NCBI GenBank assembly: GCA_003013855.2
Contig: ML058447.1
Location: 4,340,001-4,404,000 of the forward strand
Source: Liriodendron chinense
Lineage: Eukaryota; Streptophyta; Magnoliopsida; Magnoliales; Magnoliaceae
DNA: 64,000 nt
Direction: 5' to 3'
Shown: in pieces, positions 11,835-24,235 of the stretch
How the letters are laid out: every line of letters starts with the position of its first letter
How positions within the stretch are numbered: position 1 is the first letter of the stretch
Translations under genes and position numbers: made by a program
The notes under the pieces: generated by a model
What the model saw: only the letters and a program-made list of their open reading frames with translations
What the model was told of the DNA's origin: nothing
Database searches by the model: none

Positions 11835-12297
11835 GCATCTACTGCACAAGTAATCTAGGTGGGGCCCACCGTAAGGTTTGTGAGAAATCTATGCTGTCCA
11901 ACCATTTTGTGAGATCATTTTAGGCGTTGTGACCAAAATTGAATGAGATCCAAGACTTATGGGCCGAAAACATGATGATCGAACTTCTACAGTTGAAATA
12001 TTCGTGGGGCCACAGAAGTTTCTAATCAGGATAATATTTTTTGTTTTCAGTTCATCTCAGTTGGAATGACATTATGAACCGTATGGATGGCATATTAACA
12101 TCACCGTGGACCCTACAGAGGTTTCAATGGTAAGAATTTCCCTACACACCTTTTGCTTTAGTGCGGCCCACTTGAGTTTTGGATCCCATTCATTTTTTGT
12201 TGCAATGCCTAAAATGATCTCACAAAATGGTTGGACAGCGTAGATTTCTCACAAACCTCACGGCGGGCCCCACCCAGATTCCTTGCGTAGGAGATGC
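11835..12297. mobile_element. Long-TIR MITE, about 95-bp TIRs
   Basis: Left TIR GCATCTACTGCACAAG... GTGGGGCCCACCGTAAGG ... TGAGATCATTTTAGGC is mirrored on the right (about 12,205-12,297) with high identity. Direct repeats GCGAAAGCCTTTGCAGGCA (11,819-11,837) and a one-mismatch copy (12,300-12,318) sit at the two edges. They are too long for an ordinary target duplication and overlap the TIR slightly. Non-coding. Confidence 0.75.
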
Positions 12298-12338
12298 ATG
12301 CGAAAGCCTTTTCAGGCAATCCGCGCCCGTGATAGTTG

Positions 12339-12855
12339 GGGGCGGACTGACTGTGACCCCGGGCACACCCCGAGCATAGATATATCACTGTGCCTGTAGC
12401 TGCGTGGGGCCCATAGAGATGTCAGTGACAAATCCACTCCGTCCATATGTTTTGTAAGACAAAACTAGGACATGAAAGAAAAAATCAGATAGATTAAAAA
12501 CTCAGGTGGGCCACACCAACAAAACAATGGGAACACTAACTTCCACCATTGAAACCTTCTTGGAGCTGACCATGATGTTTATATTCTATCCAGACCGTTC
12601 AAAGAATTATTAACAATCAGATAAACTGTAATAAAAAATATTAGCCTGATGAAAAACTTTTTTCACCGTTAAGTGTTCAATACCCACTTTTTCGTGTGTT
12701 ATGGCCCACAAGAGTTTTGGATCTTCATTATTTTTATAGTAACATCCTAACGTGGTCTTACAAAACAGATGGATGGAGTGGATTTGTCACTGACATCTCT
12801 ATGGGCCCCACACAGCTACGGGCACTGTTCCCGGGGTCACAGGCAATCCGCTCCC
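12339..12855. mobile_element. Mutator-like MITE with 10-bp duplication
   Basis: Left end GGGGCGGACTGACTGTGACC pairs with a right end whose reverse complement starts GGGAGCGGATTGCCTGTGAC. The TIRs run about 125 bp, through GTGGGGCCCATAGAGATGTC to TTTTGTAAGAC. Flanks GTGATAGTTG (12,329-12,338) and GTGATGGTTG (12,856-12,865) form a 9-10-bp target duplication with one mismatch, the size typical of Mutator-like transposons. This copy is the best evidence for the superfamily of the whole group. Confidence 0.8.
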
Positions 12856-12949
12856 GTGATGGTTGGATTGCCTCGATTTACGTGCATACAACTTTCACGG
12901 TGGGGTTGCTACGGACGCGGATTCGATACCGAAAGATTGAGTAAAGATT

Positions 12950-13458
12950 GAGCAGCTATCTCGCTACTGAAGTGACGTCACCGACTTCTGTGGGCCCACC
13001 GTGATGTATTGTTATATCCATACTGTCCATCCATTTGGAGAGATCATTTTAGGGCATAATCTAAAGAATGAGATATATCCAAATCTCAAGTGGACCCCAC
13101 CAAAGAAAAAGTGAGGACAATGACCAGACCGTTGAAACCTTCCTACAGCCCACCATGATGTTTATTTGAGATCCAACCTGTTCATAAGTTCACACGTGCA
13201 TGGAAGAAGGGAAAACAAAAATATCAGCTTGATCGAAAACTCCTGTGACCCAAGAAGTTTTTAATGGTAGGAGATCAATCCCCACTGTTTTTTTTTTCTT
13301 TTCTTGTGAGGTTCACTTGAGCTTTGTATCTCCCTCATTCTCTGTCTCATGCCATAAAATGATCTCTCCAAATAGATGGACGGTGTGGATACAACAGATA
13401 CATCACAATGGGGCCCACAAAAGTTGGTGACGTCACTTCATCAGCGAGATAGCTACTC
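12950..13458. mobile_element. Long-TIR MITE
   Basis: Left TIR GAGCAGCTATCTCGCTACTG then AAGTGACGTCACC is mirrored by the right end GGTGACGTCACTTCATCAG then CGAGATAGCTACTC. Pairing extends about 110 bp, to GGAGAGATCATTTTAGGG. The TIR contains TGACGTCA, a perfect palindromic bZIP-type site, at both ends. The core matches the other family members. No clear target duplication. Confidence 0.8.
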
Positions 13459-13502
13459 AACCTGTCAGTAGCTAATCCACGTCCGGGTGTTACAGGCTCA
13501 AC

Positions 13503-14042
13503 GGACAGGGCGCGACTTGGGGTGAGACCCCGGAACCAGCGATGTGGGTGGGACCCTGAACCTAGGGCCCACCTGAATGTATTCCTTGTAGATCCATGCC
13601 GTCCATCTGTTTCTCCATATTATTTTATGATGCAGTCCCAAAAATAAAACCGATGCAAAATTTAGGTGGACCACACCCCAAGAAACAGTTATCATTCAAC
13701 TGTGACCATTAAAAATTTCCTGGAGTCCACCGTAATGTTTATTGACCATCCAATCTGTTGATAAGGTCACGTAGACAGGGATGAAAGGAAAAAACAAATA
13801 TCAGGTTGATAGAAAACGTTTGTGACTCACAAAAGGTTTTTAATGGTCATTAATTAGTGTTTCTTATGTTGTAATCCACCCAAAATTTCCATCTTCTTCA
13901 GTTTTGGTACCATAGTACAAAATAATCCGGAAAAGCAGATTAACAGCATGGATCTACAAAGAATACATCCAGGCGGGCTCTAGGTTCAGGGTCCCAACCA
14001 CATGGCTGGTTCCGGGGTCTCACCCAAGTCGCGCTCGGACAG
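13503..14042. mobile_element. Long-TIR MITE
   Basis: Left end GGGCGCGACTTGGGGTGAG pairs with right end CTCACCCAAGTCGCGCTC. Pairing continues about 125 bp through AGGGTCCCACCC-type and AGATCCATGCCGTC blocks. The core includes AAAAATTTCCTGGAGTCC and GGTTTTTAATGGTCA. Last of the consecutive series. Non-coding. Confidence 0.8.
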
Positions 14043-17000
14043 CACCTGTAGCACAAACACTCACGGGGGAGCTGTCGTCGTGTTGTGATCGTGGCACTGG
14101 AAAAACTTCGGTCACTGAATAGCAGCCCTTGGTCAAAAAATAAGAGGATAAGATCAGGGCCGTACGTGAATGACTCGATGCCACCGTTTCAAAGGTACTA
14201 CTGTTGCAGACCTTGATGGTTTGTACATATTCTCTTAAAAGCTGAGAGGCAGTAGCACATATGCACCTCGAGTCAAAACATCCAAATCGTGGGCCCCTTT
14301 TAAACTTTTCATCCTCATCATCAAAGCGTTGTTACAATACTATATGAAATAGTTTATGCATACCCTATTGGTCATTATTGTAGTTACATGCTACATTATT
14401 TCAGGCCACTTGGAATGAATATAGTCACAGCAATATATACCAATTTTGAATGGTACATATAACCTTAGATCAACTACGTGAATTTAGTTATATGGGTCTG
14501 TTAGTAGGATTCATAATAAAAGTTGTAGTAAACATTTCATATTGATTTATAGTTTGACATTGCCTTATATTTTATATCTTAAGTTGGACCAACTATGAGA
14601 ACACAAAAATCCCACATGAGCCTTCTAACATCCAATCACACAGGGCGGTTAAAATAAAATAAAAAATGAAAACTCCCACTTCAGGCATTCCATGAACCAA
14701 AAACCACACTCACCTATTGTCCTAAATGGCTGGCGTGCATCAGATGGACAGTTGAGATTAAAAAAAAAAGTCCCAGCATGGATTTAACAAACAAATTTTG
14801 AGTGATTAGAGATTTTCTTGGGTCAATCCGATATGGGTTTCTGGCCCATCAATCTACAGTGGGCGATTTGGACGGTTGATCTCAGTTAAATGCATGCGAA
14901 CGGTTGCTGACTGCGTGATGCCATTTGTAAATGAATATTCCACAAGGGCTACACGTGACAATCAAGTAGAGTTGCACGTATATACAAGTGACCCACATCA
15001 GCGGTGAAATTTTGTCTTTTGATTACAATTCTTTAATCCACCAAATGTATTTGCACTTTATAGAGTGCTTTTCGCAGAATTTGATCTTAAATGTGGGATT
15101 GGACAGTTAAAATGCATGGTATTTCCTAATATAGCATGACTATATGATAATGGTTTTAATTCGACTTGATGCAATTCAATACCATTTAATCCCGTGTTTT
15201 AAACAGGGAGTACATTTTCCCATGTCAACATCACGCACATGATAGAGATCTATGCTGCTGATAAGGGGATACTGCTGTCCAGGTTCTTTGGCCCAAAATT
15301 CAGGGTGGTATTCAAATTAAGTGGGCCACATATACAAAAGAAATGAACAGTTAAATAAATTGACAGACAGTCCGCATCCAACGTATGAGTGGACACAACC
15401 GAATCAGTGGACGGGCCTAATTTTTTGCAATGAAATGATCGTGGTGAGTAGCACTCGATGAATGTTCCGGATCGTGTGCTGCATTGGCACTTGTGCCACA
15501 AGACCTGGGTCCACCCACTGGATCTAGCATTACCATTCCCTGTAGATGCGTGGGGAGAAATAAATTAAAAATAAATGATCTTTGGTAAGCATACACGTGT
15601 ACAACTCATCTCATCTGCACGCCAGCACATGTGCCAGCGAGGCACAGAGGCTTGAGATCCAAGCCGGTCATCAAGTGGGTCCCATGGTTCAATCTCCTGG
15701 AACAAAAATATGTACGGTACGCCTATCACGTCAATGACAATTTAACAAATGAAATGGACGGTTGAAAAAGCTTTTACAAGTTTGTCTAAGGCAGCATCCT
15801 TCTATTCTTAATATTGTGGCCTAAATTGCTAAAAGATGGGACTGATTTTTGGGCCATGGAAACTAAACGGTGGGATCTAAGTGATAGACAGCTTGGATTT
15901 CATGCATGTGTGACATACTACCACATGTGATACCCATGCGTGTAGTATGAGCAGATAAATTATCGGTCGTCGTCGTTTTTCTCCTCAGTGTCTCCGATGT
16001 TCACGTGATGCAGTTGTGAAGAAAATAGCGGGAACTTGTTTCACATTCCCGTGATTCTCGGCTTGCAACATCCGCATGAGCGAGAGATAGAGAATCTTCC
16101 TACGTTCATCAAACATGCAGGACCCACCTCCTGGAATAATCTTGGCACGAAAATATCCCATTCATCGCCCATTTTTTATGATTAAAAAAAAATATATCAA
16201 GAAACAGCCCCGGAAAAAGTCTACAGACGTCAGCATTAAAAACACCACATCCACTGCGGTGGCCCACCAATACGACGGTCGGGATCGATCCACGCCCTGA
16301 CCATTTAAATGATATCCACGTGCACGATTCCGTCTCGCTTCGTCTTTCCCTTCCGACATGTGCAGGAGGAGTCGGTGCACTCGCACCTCCCACAAGATGT
16401 CTTTTCATGTAAGACTGCGGAGTATGAGAGCCATACACGTCCACTGATCTATTATACACTTGAAATGCATAATTCTAAATCCAAGCCGTTCAATCAGTGA
16501 GAACTAATTCAGATGGTCTATATCCTAATTATCAGATCTTTTATATAATTTCTGACGTTGATTCTGTTACCCTCCTATTAAAAGTTCATAAACCAGCCAG
16601 TTAGGATCATCCATTCAGTGTCGTTTATAACCTACAACCATCTAAAACAGCTAACATGATTTGGATGGTTTAATTTGTGGGAAATACATGCCACGTGTAC
16701 GGTGGATATTTGCATGTATGTGGATCATAAGACTCGGCAGAATAAAAGGGTTTTCCCCCGCTTTCACGTTCAGAACCGGAGCGAATCTCAGGACGAACAA
16801 CGAAACGTGTTTTGAGATCCTGATGGAAGCCGGTGGAGGGAGATATGCGCGCACCGAGAGCGTTTCAACCGACTGTGGTTTGCAAACAATCTGATCCGTT
16901 TATTTGAGCCGGATTTTGATCTGATTGGGTTGGGTCTTTTAGTAGTCATTATTTTGCCCAGGTGTGACAATGGACCGGACCGGACCCACCCCAGTGGGTT

Positions 17001-17835
17001 GCGTCGGGCTAGGGTTGGGCTATGCCGGCCAAAGGCCAGTCGTATAAGTTACAAAAGTTGCTATGTAGGCTCCGTGTACAATTGGTATACCGTTTGCTCA
17101 TAAATCATTGCACTCAGAAATCTTTCAAGGATTATAAGCACGTGTATTAAGTTACATTATTGGTCGGCCAAGCATATGACCTACCCAATTATGAATCACA
17201 TATATGAACTTAAATACATGCATCAATATCCTATGCACCCTGTGGGATCTATTGTTTGGACAACTACAAGAGTATCAAAAAAATTCAAAAAAATTCATGT
17301 TACCATATATGTTCGTATGCCGATTCCATAAATCAACATTATTATGACTGATATAATATCATATACATTTAGATTGTAATATATAATATAATGTATATTA
17401 TACATGCTATGGAAAAACACCAGCATGTGCTACAAGCAAAGCAAAACCATAAAATGAAAAGTATCAAATTAAAACCTCAAAGGCAAAGTGAAAAAAAAAT
17501 AAAGGCATAAAGATTTATTTGGCTCTTTATGAGGCAGCAACATAGAGATTTCTTCTTCAATAAAATAAGAGAAATTATTAATATAAGGATTACTTTTCTC
17601 CCACTCTTCCTTTGTATAAAAACTCTCTCACAAAAATACATAATAAAAAAAAATGATCTCTTTAAATGTGCTTCTCCTTATATAAACATTATTATAGGAG
17701 AGTACATGTCAAAGTCTAATTAAGAAAACAGGCTTTGCCTACACATACATACATATGTATGCAAAAGGGAGGAGGGAAGTCGTTTCCATACTAGAAATGT
17801 TATATGCATTTCAGCAGTGTATATGTTAGTGCTTA
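14043..17835. other. Gene-free intergenic DNA
   Basis: Frames at 15,250-15,501 and 16,109-16,500 overlap on opposite strands and have no domain, so I leave them out. At 16,975-17,030 a short GC-rich patch (GGACCGGACCGGACCCACC) precedes a sharp drop to AT-rich sequence. The AT-rich part after 17,060 may hold the 3' LTR of the Copia relic that follows, but I cannot find its partner. Confidence 0.45.
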
Positions 17836-20499
17836 GTGCAGTAGTAAAAGCATCACCTTGAGATTATTCCACTTGAAATTTAATTTCTTTAACAATGCAA
17901 AAAATACTTCTAATAATGACTGTGCAAATGTCACTAAACACTAGATAACAATATGCCCAAAAGAAGTTATATGCCAAACAATTTTTTATTTTCCGATAGG
18001 CTAGTATATCCACTGCAATATTATCAGTGTAAATCTTTTTCAATGAGATATATCCATCTTTCAAACCTTATGTACAAAATGATATAGACCATCAATGAAC
18101 TTGATTCGAGCATGAAATGTCAAATTAATGGCCAAGTATAATGTGCTCTAACTATTATAGTGAATTACCACAACTTTCTGCTCAAATTTCAATTCTTCTA
18201 AGAATCTCTTTAACAAAATATTTTTATTGTATGATTGTGCAATTGACATGTACTTTTCTTCAGTAGTTGATAAGGCCACCACCAACTTCGATATTGACAT
18301 CTAAATAATCGCATTATTGGTCAAATAGAAAACATAAATATGATTTTTTTTATCACGACCTTTTAAATAATTTGCATCTACAAATTCAATCAACTCTAAA
18401 TCTCGGCCACTATAATAACTAGCTAATCGCTCTAACAGTACCTTTTAACTAACGAAGAACCTACTTCACAATAGTTTATTCATCACTACCTAGGTTCACC
18501 ATGTACTTACTAACTGCTTCCAGTTTTACACAATATCCGATCTAGTAGACACTATTATAAACATAAGACTGTCTACCATCGATGAATATGGTATTTGAGA
18601 TATATCTACCTTCTTCACTTTTGTGCTAGGACAGTGATCTGCTCATAATTAACAGATAATATAGTAGTAATTAGATTATAATTTTGCATATTAAAGCGTT
18701 GCAAAACTGTTTTAATTACATAACGCTTCTGAGTTACCTAAAGTTTCTTGTTCTTGATATCTGTAAATATCATAGTTATCTCAAAAATCTAATTAATGAC
18801 GCTCAAATCCATCATATTAATTTTCTAACCAAACGAACTTTCAATGCTATAATAATATTTCTCTAAACATCTTCAACCACAATGTTATCTAAGCACAATG
18901 ATAAAATAATGAAATCATAATTATCGTAGCGACGAATATGAGCACAATGACGTGTTTCATATATAAAATTTCAAGCTCATAATAAAGAATTCACACCACT
19001 TTTACCAACACTTTGGCATCTGCTTTAAATTATAATGACAATTGAGATTTTTCTTATTTTCTTTAATAAACTTTCGGATTAAATTATTTAAATTTCTTCA
19101 TTAAGATTTCTATGTAAAAAAAGTTATTTTTACATCTAACTGCTCCAGTTGTTTAACCGTTATCATACTTAATATAATATAAATATTACTCAATCAAATA
19201 ATTTAAAAAAAATATTAAAGTCAATACTTAATTTCTGAGCATACTCTTTTATTACTAATCAGGCTTTGTATATTTTGACATTTTTTTAGTATTTTTCTTT
19301 AGTTCATAAACTCATATGCAATTAATAGTTTTTCATTATTTGGCTAATTCAATTAATTTTCAAGTCTTCTGTTTTATGCAGAGCTTTCATCTCTTTACTA
19401 ACTAGAATTTACATATTTACATGTCTCGTGGTATGAAAAAGGTTTACGCTCCTCTGTCATGTAAGTATAAACTGTAACATAATCCTTAAGCAAATATAAA
19501 AAGTATTATCCCTCATTTTCATAGACCTTAATCACTTTAAATTTTAGCATACAATATCTTAATTATATCATCTTCGTTGACTTTATCTTCAGCGATATCA
19601 TCAACTTAATGATATTTTGAATCATTAGATTGATTTAAAATATCGTTTGAATATTCTAATTCAATTATCCTTCGCAACTTTGAGCTCTACAATTCTTTGT
19701 CTTGCAGCATCTAATCTTAATTAAAAACGACATCTCAACTAATTACTAACTTGTAGGTAGTAGAGTTCCATAATCTATACCCCTCCATTCTATCTTATGG
19801 CTAAGAAAAAAATACATTTTCTGAACCTTGTATCTAGTTTAGTCGTTTGCTCTTAATTTGAAAATTCAGAAATGAGTATGACAACCAATAGTATGAAGAA
19901 ACAAATAATTAATAGACTATATCTCTTTAAAGATCTTGCAATCTAATACAGTTGTACAAGAACGATTCATTAAGTAACAAGACTTATTAATGGCTTCCGA
20001 TAAAAAATATTAATCAAGCTTAGCCAAACTCATCATGTTCTTAGCATATGATCCATAAGTTTACAATTCACATGTTCAACAACTCTATTTTGTTGTAGAG
20101 TAGTAATAAGGAGTGTGTAATAAGTATCTTTCAATGTCATGCCCATTGCAAAAATTCTTGAATTATTTAAAAGTGTATTTTTACTTCATTGGTCAATTCT
20201 CATACATTTAATTTTCAATTAATACTTAAAATTGATTAAACAAATAAAAGCATTACTTTTCCTCCTAAACATGTAAACCCATTTTGGAAAAATCATCAAT
20301 AAAGAAAATAAATTATTTAGAACCTCTCAAGGATTTGACAGTAGCCCCTCAAGTGTCAAAATAAGTTATATTTAAAACACTCTTATTTTTAACAGTGGAA
20401 GAGAATAAACGAGTTCTATAAAAAATTTCAAATAAACTAATCCTTATAAAATTTTAAATTAATGAATTTGAAGTAAATTTTAATTAAGAAGTACATTTA

Positions 20500-20740
20500 T
20501 TAATTATTTGCTTATGTAGTCCAATCGCATGTGCCAAATTTTAGCAGTGCTTGTCACAACATTAGCACTAATAACATCATCAACTACAATATATTTGATC
20601 AAAAGATATAAACAACCAATCAACTCTTTCTTCGCCATTATCATTGTCCCTATTACAACTTCCAATCGATTTTTTCTACCAAAAAATGTATGACCATCTT
20701 CATCAAAATTTTCAAAGATAAAATACTCTTTCACAAATTT
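20500..20740 (-). pseudogene. Copia pre-integrase segment of relic
   Basis: The longest surviving frame of the relic. It contains the KIWHMRLDYIS motif, matching the conserved LWHxRLGH motif of the Copia GAG-pre-integrase domain, which lies between protease and integrase. The histidine that normally follows Gly is replaced by Tyr-Ile-Ser. No function remains. Confidence 0.7.
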
Positions 20741-21307
20741 GGTATGTATTTTACACCTGAAATTGTATGTGTGATACTATCAAATATAGTGATTATGACA
20801 TTCCGATCATTATAATTTTATATGCATTATCATCGTCCATTAAATTGTGTCGTCATCACATAACTGATATGTGTAAAAAATAATTTATATATGATTTTAT
20901 GTGAAACGAAGCGCCTGGATCCAAAATTTGTTGATGGTTCATATTCTCTCCTGAAATCACTATTAACTTTTTTCGCCCTCAAATGAATCACATTTCTCAA
21001 CTAGATTTTCTTCAAAATCCTTTAATTATAATAATTCATGATTCTGTGAATCAAGTTTAATTTTTTTATTTGTTTTCCTAAGTTTACAATTTTTGCCAAA
21101 TGATTATTATTTCTATAATTTCAAATTTTCATATTTGTGCCATTTTAACTTGAATCTCATCTGATCTCTCCCATTGGAACCCTTCTTAACAAATCTTCCT
21201 CTGGCTGTCATGGCATCACCAAAAGTTTCCTTGTGCATTTTTCTATAAGACTTTTTGGTATATACAACGTAGACACAACTGTCTCTATATTAAATATGAA
21301 CTATAAC

Positions 21308-21872
21308 TAGGGCTCTCAATGGGTTGGATCTGGATCGGATCCAGTTGGATTCGGCTTCAAGTCCATATGTCTGTAGACAGATTCGGATCAGATTCAGATC
21401 CAAGTCAGATCCAAAAGGTGATATCTATATCCAATCCATTTATAAATTGTTAGATCCATTTCCGATCCAAAATCCATATAACCATCGAATTCGGGTAGGA
21501 TCTAGGTTTGAATCCACACCCATTACAAATATAAAAAAAATATAATATATTTAATTTAGTAGAAAAATAATGCTAATCCCACTATTTACTATGGTTTGGT
21601 CGACATGGCCTAAAATAATTTGTAAAATGGATGGTCAGCATGAATATAACATATACAGTAAGGTGACAATGAGTTGGATCTTAATCGGATTCGGATCGAA
21701 CTCGGATATGTTCCTGTGAATCCATATCCGGTCCATTTAAGTAATTAGACCTATTTTAATATCCAAATCTGGTCCATTTAACTAATCGGACCTATTTTAA
21801 GATCCAAATTCGCACTATACGGATTCGGAGCGAATCAGATCTCGGATATGACCTGCTCCATTGAGAACCCTA
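21308..21872. mobile_element. hAT-like MITE nested in Copia gag
   Basis: Ends TAGGGCTCTCAATGGG and (reverse-complemented right end) TTAGGGTTCTCAATGGAG form short inverted repeats. Flanks ACTATAAC (21,300-21,307) and ACTATAAG (21,873-21,880) make an 8-bp target duplication with one mismatch, the hAT size. The 565-bp body is made largely of GGATCGGATCC-like and TCCATATCC-like phrases in both orientations and encodes no protein. It separates the gag of the Copia relic from its zinc-knuckle region, so it inserted later. Confidence 0.75.
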
Positions 21873-22345
21873 ACTATAAGTGAGATTCATAATTAAGCAA
21901 TCCCATGAATTTTGTATCAAACAAAGTAGCTAGAAGTGCAACATTTATTCATTATTGATCGCCACCAATCTATTAATTTAGTTATTAAACTCATTCAAGC
22001 GCTCTTACAAATAGGACCCTTCATCTTTAATTTATACAATAGTCATCAGAGAAATATCTTATCTAACATTAATTTTCCTTTATATATGTTTCCCAATTTG
22101 TCCCATAACCTTTCATAGTGGTTTAATCGGACATGTTAAATAAAATCAAATCACCTCATGTAAGAAGAAGGTTTGTACGTAGCTAATTAATTTTTCTCAT
22201 CAAATACTTATCTTTCATCTTTACATAGTTATTTTCCTTATATTGCAATTGCACAACCTTTTTTGACCAATGTTATACGTTTATCTTTAGTTTTCACAAT
22301 GTGTGATTAGATCCATCGAACCTTAACACTTTGAATCTCGTAGAA

Positions 22346-22614
22346 CTTAATCCCATCATCACCGCCTTAACAATAAACCCATGGGACAAGTTAAGTAGTT
22401 ATTTATCATTAGCCTGGCCAGTTGGCCCAAACACTAGACCTAAATTTCAAGCCCTAGCTTAGCTCTCAAGCTACATTTAACAAACCAAGGCAACCAAGCT
22501 TATTCCTATCCCTAATTTTGCCTCGTCCAGGTCCTACCCATTTTTTGCCTCTACCTACAGCACTTGCTTTGGAGTTTACGCCAACAAAAGGAGATGGGTA
22601 CTTGATTTGATCGA
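22346..22614. other. Intergenic DNA
   Basis: No gene or element end is recognisable. The 5' LTR of the Copia relic should lie here, but no primer-binding site is seen, so the relic is probably truncated. Confidence 0.4.
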
Positions 22615-23000
22615 GACCTATGCTATGTGAACCCCACTACAACGTGTGTGTTTTACCCATACTGCCTACTCCTTTTTCCAGCTCATTTTAGGACATGAGC
22701 CCAGGCAAACCCAAACATTGTCGATGACATCATAGGAAACAATGGTTATTGCATGCACACCATTAAAAACTTCGTAAGTCTCACTGTAATTTTTTTTCCC
22801 ATCGACCCTTGTTGATTAGATCACAGACGAAAACACAAATATCAATTTAATCCAAAACTTTTGTGGCCCTTGGAAGTTTTTAATGGCAGGCTCACCACTA
22901 TTTCCCGCGTTATGGTCCACCTTTGATTTGGATCTACCTTATTTTTGGGCTCTTGCATGATTAAAACACATATATTATGGTGGGTCCCACAGAGCTTTTC
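22615..23000. mobile_element. Long-TIR MITE family copy, worn ends
   Basis: Family core in order: CCAGCTCATTTTAGGACATG, CACCATTAAAAACTTCG, ACACAAATATCAATTTAATCC, CTTTGATTTGGATCTACC, then TATTATGGTGGGTCCCAC at the right. The left inverted partner is eroded, so the edges are approximate. Confidence 0.5.
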
Positions 23001-23352
23001 CAAGCAACGACCAGCACTCGCAAACGTCTGCGCACCCGAGGGTTCACTACGGAATCCAAGTCCGGGAGATGAACGTCTACCAATCTGACGATCGGACCAT
23101 TCCATCAAAAAGCACATCTTGCAAATCACATCAATCGGACAATCCTGGCCACATCAGATGGTGAGAAAGCAAATGGTCCGTGTCCAATCCAATGGAAAGG
23201 AGGGAGCGTTAAGATGATCTCATTATTGTAATATTCGCTCTACGCTCCATGATCTCAGTGGGGTTCACAATTTTGTATATCCCTAAATGTCAGTATAACA
23301 CGTGTAAGGTGGATGAGTCGTTAAAAAACGTAGTTTAGCCCTATGGTCCTGG

Positions 23353-23849
23353 CAGCGGTTTAGGTGCAGCTGTTGACTTGGGGCCCTTATTGATGTATGC
23401 ATTCCATATCCATGCCATCCATTCATTTTTCCAGATCATTTTAGGATATAGGCAGAAAAATGAAGCAGACCCCAAATCTCCGGTGGACCATATTGGTGAT
23501 TGAACTTCCCACCATCAAAAACTTCATATGGCCCATTGTAATGTTTACATAATAGTTATCTGTCATCGACTTGTTGATAAGGCATACAAACTTATATGAA
23601 GGGAAGAAATAAATATCAGCTTAATCCAAAACTTTCGTGGCCCACAAAAAGTTTTTAATCGTAATTAAAAAACCACTCTTTCCTATGGTATGGTCCACTT
23701 AAGATTTGGATCTGTTTTTTGGATTATATCCAAAAATGATATGGAAAAACGGATGGACAAAGTGGATATAGAATACATACATCAAGGTGGGCCCCATAAT
23801 AAGGGCCACACCGTCTTGGGTGTGGATGGGGCCGCACCTAATCCGCTCT
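23353..23849. mobile_element. Long-TIR MITE
   Basis: Left end AGCGGTTTAGGTGCAGC pairs with right end GCCGCACCTAATCCGCTC. The ends are of the same type as the copies at 594-1069 and 9527-9907. The inner match GGGCCCTTATTGATGTATGC against CATCAAGGTGGGCCCCAT is clear, and the core is complete. Non-coding. Confidence 0.75.
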
Positions 23850-24104
23850 CTACGGTCTCATGCCTAAATCATGACACTCCACGTGATTGATGTTATACAT
23901 CGAGGCCATCTGGCATGATGCCGGGTTGTTCCGATTGCTTTGGCGTATCGCTCTTCCTTCCAGTGGGCCACCAACCGCATCCGCATAGCATCTCATACCT
24001 GTCGGCCCCACTTCGTTTTGCCATCTGTTTTCAAGGAAGTTATTTCCCGACATCGAAGCGGGAGAGGATACGATCAGGCCGGGGTAACACCGAGTTCGGT
24101 CAGG

Positions 24105-24235
24105 CCATAGTCGTGGGCCCACCTTGATGTATTTTATGTATATCCATTGTCCATCCATTTTTTCAGCTCATTTTATGTCATGGTCCCAAAAATGAGGCAG
24201 GTCCATATCTCAGGTGGACCACACGACAGGTTTTT
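24105..24235. mobile_element. Half of a long-TIR MITE
   Basis: Only the left TIR and early core are present: GTGGGCCCACCTTGATGTAT, CATTGTCCATCCATTTTTTC, CCATATCTCAGGTGGACC. The sequence then diverges. A truncated copy. Confidence 0.5.

Larger units (their letters stand above)
17860..22345 (-). mobile_element. Decayed Tnt1-like Copia retrotransposon
   Basis: Reading the - strand from right to left, Copia domains appear in their standard order, with many stops and frameshifts. Gag (22,345-21,880) contains LWDKLGNIYKGKLMLDKIFL-like text, close to the usual capsid motif. Protease (about 20,930) reads WILDPGASFH. The pre-integrase domain (20,740-20,500) contains IWHMRLDYIS. Integrase (about 20,100) reads TTPQQNRVVEH. 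Reverse transcriptase (19,500-18,690) ends KRYVIKTVLQRFNMQ. RNase H (18,290-17,870) begins VALSTTEEKYMS. Catalytic motifs are altered: DSG is DPG, YVDD is CLDN. A hAT-like MITE interrupts the gag end. LTRs are not identifiable. Confidence 0.8.

Noticed and set aside
16109..16500. Overlapping frames on both strands around 16.1-16.5 kb
   Set aside because: No domain similarity and no splice or promoter context. Mutual overlap indicates chance frames.
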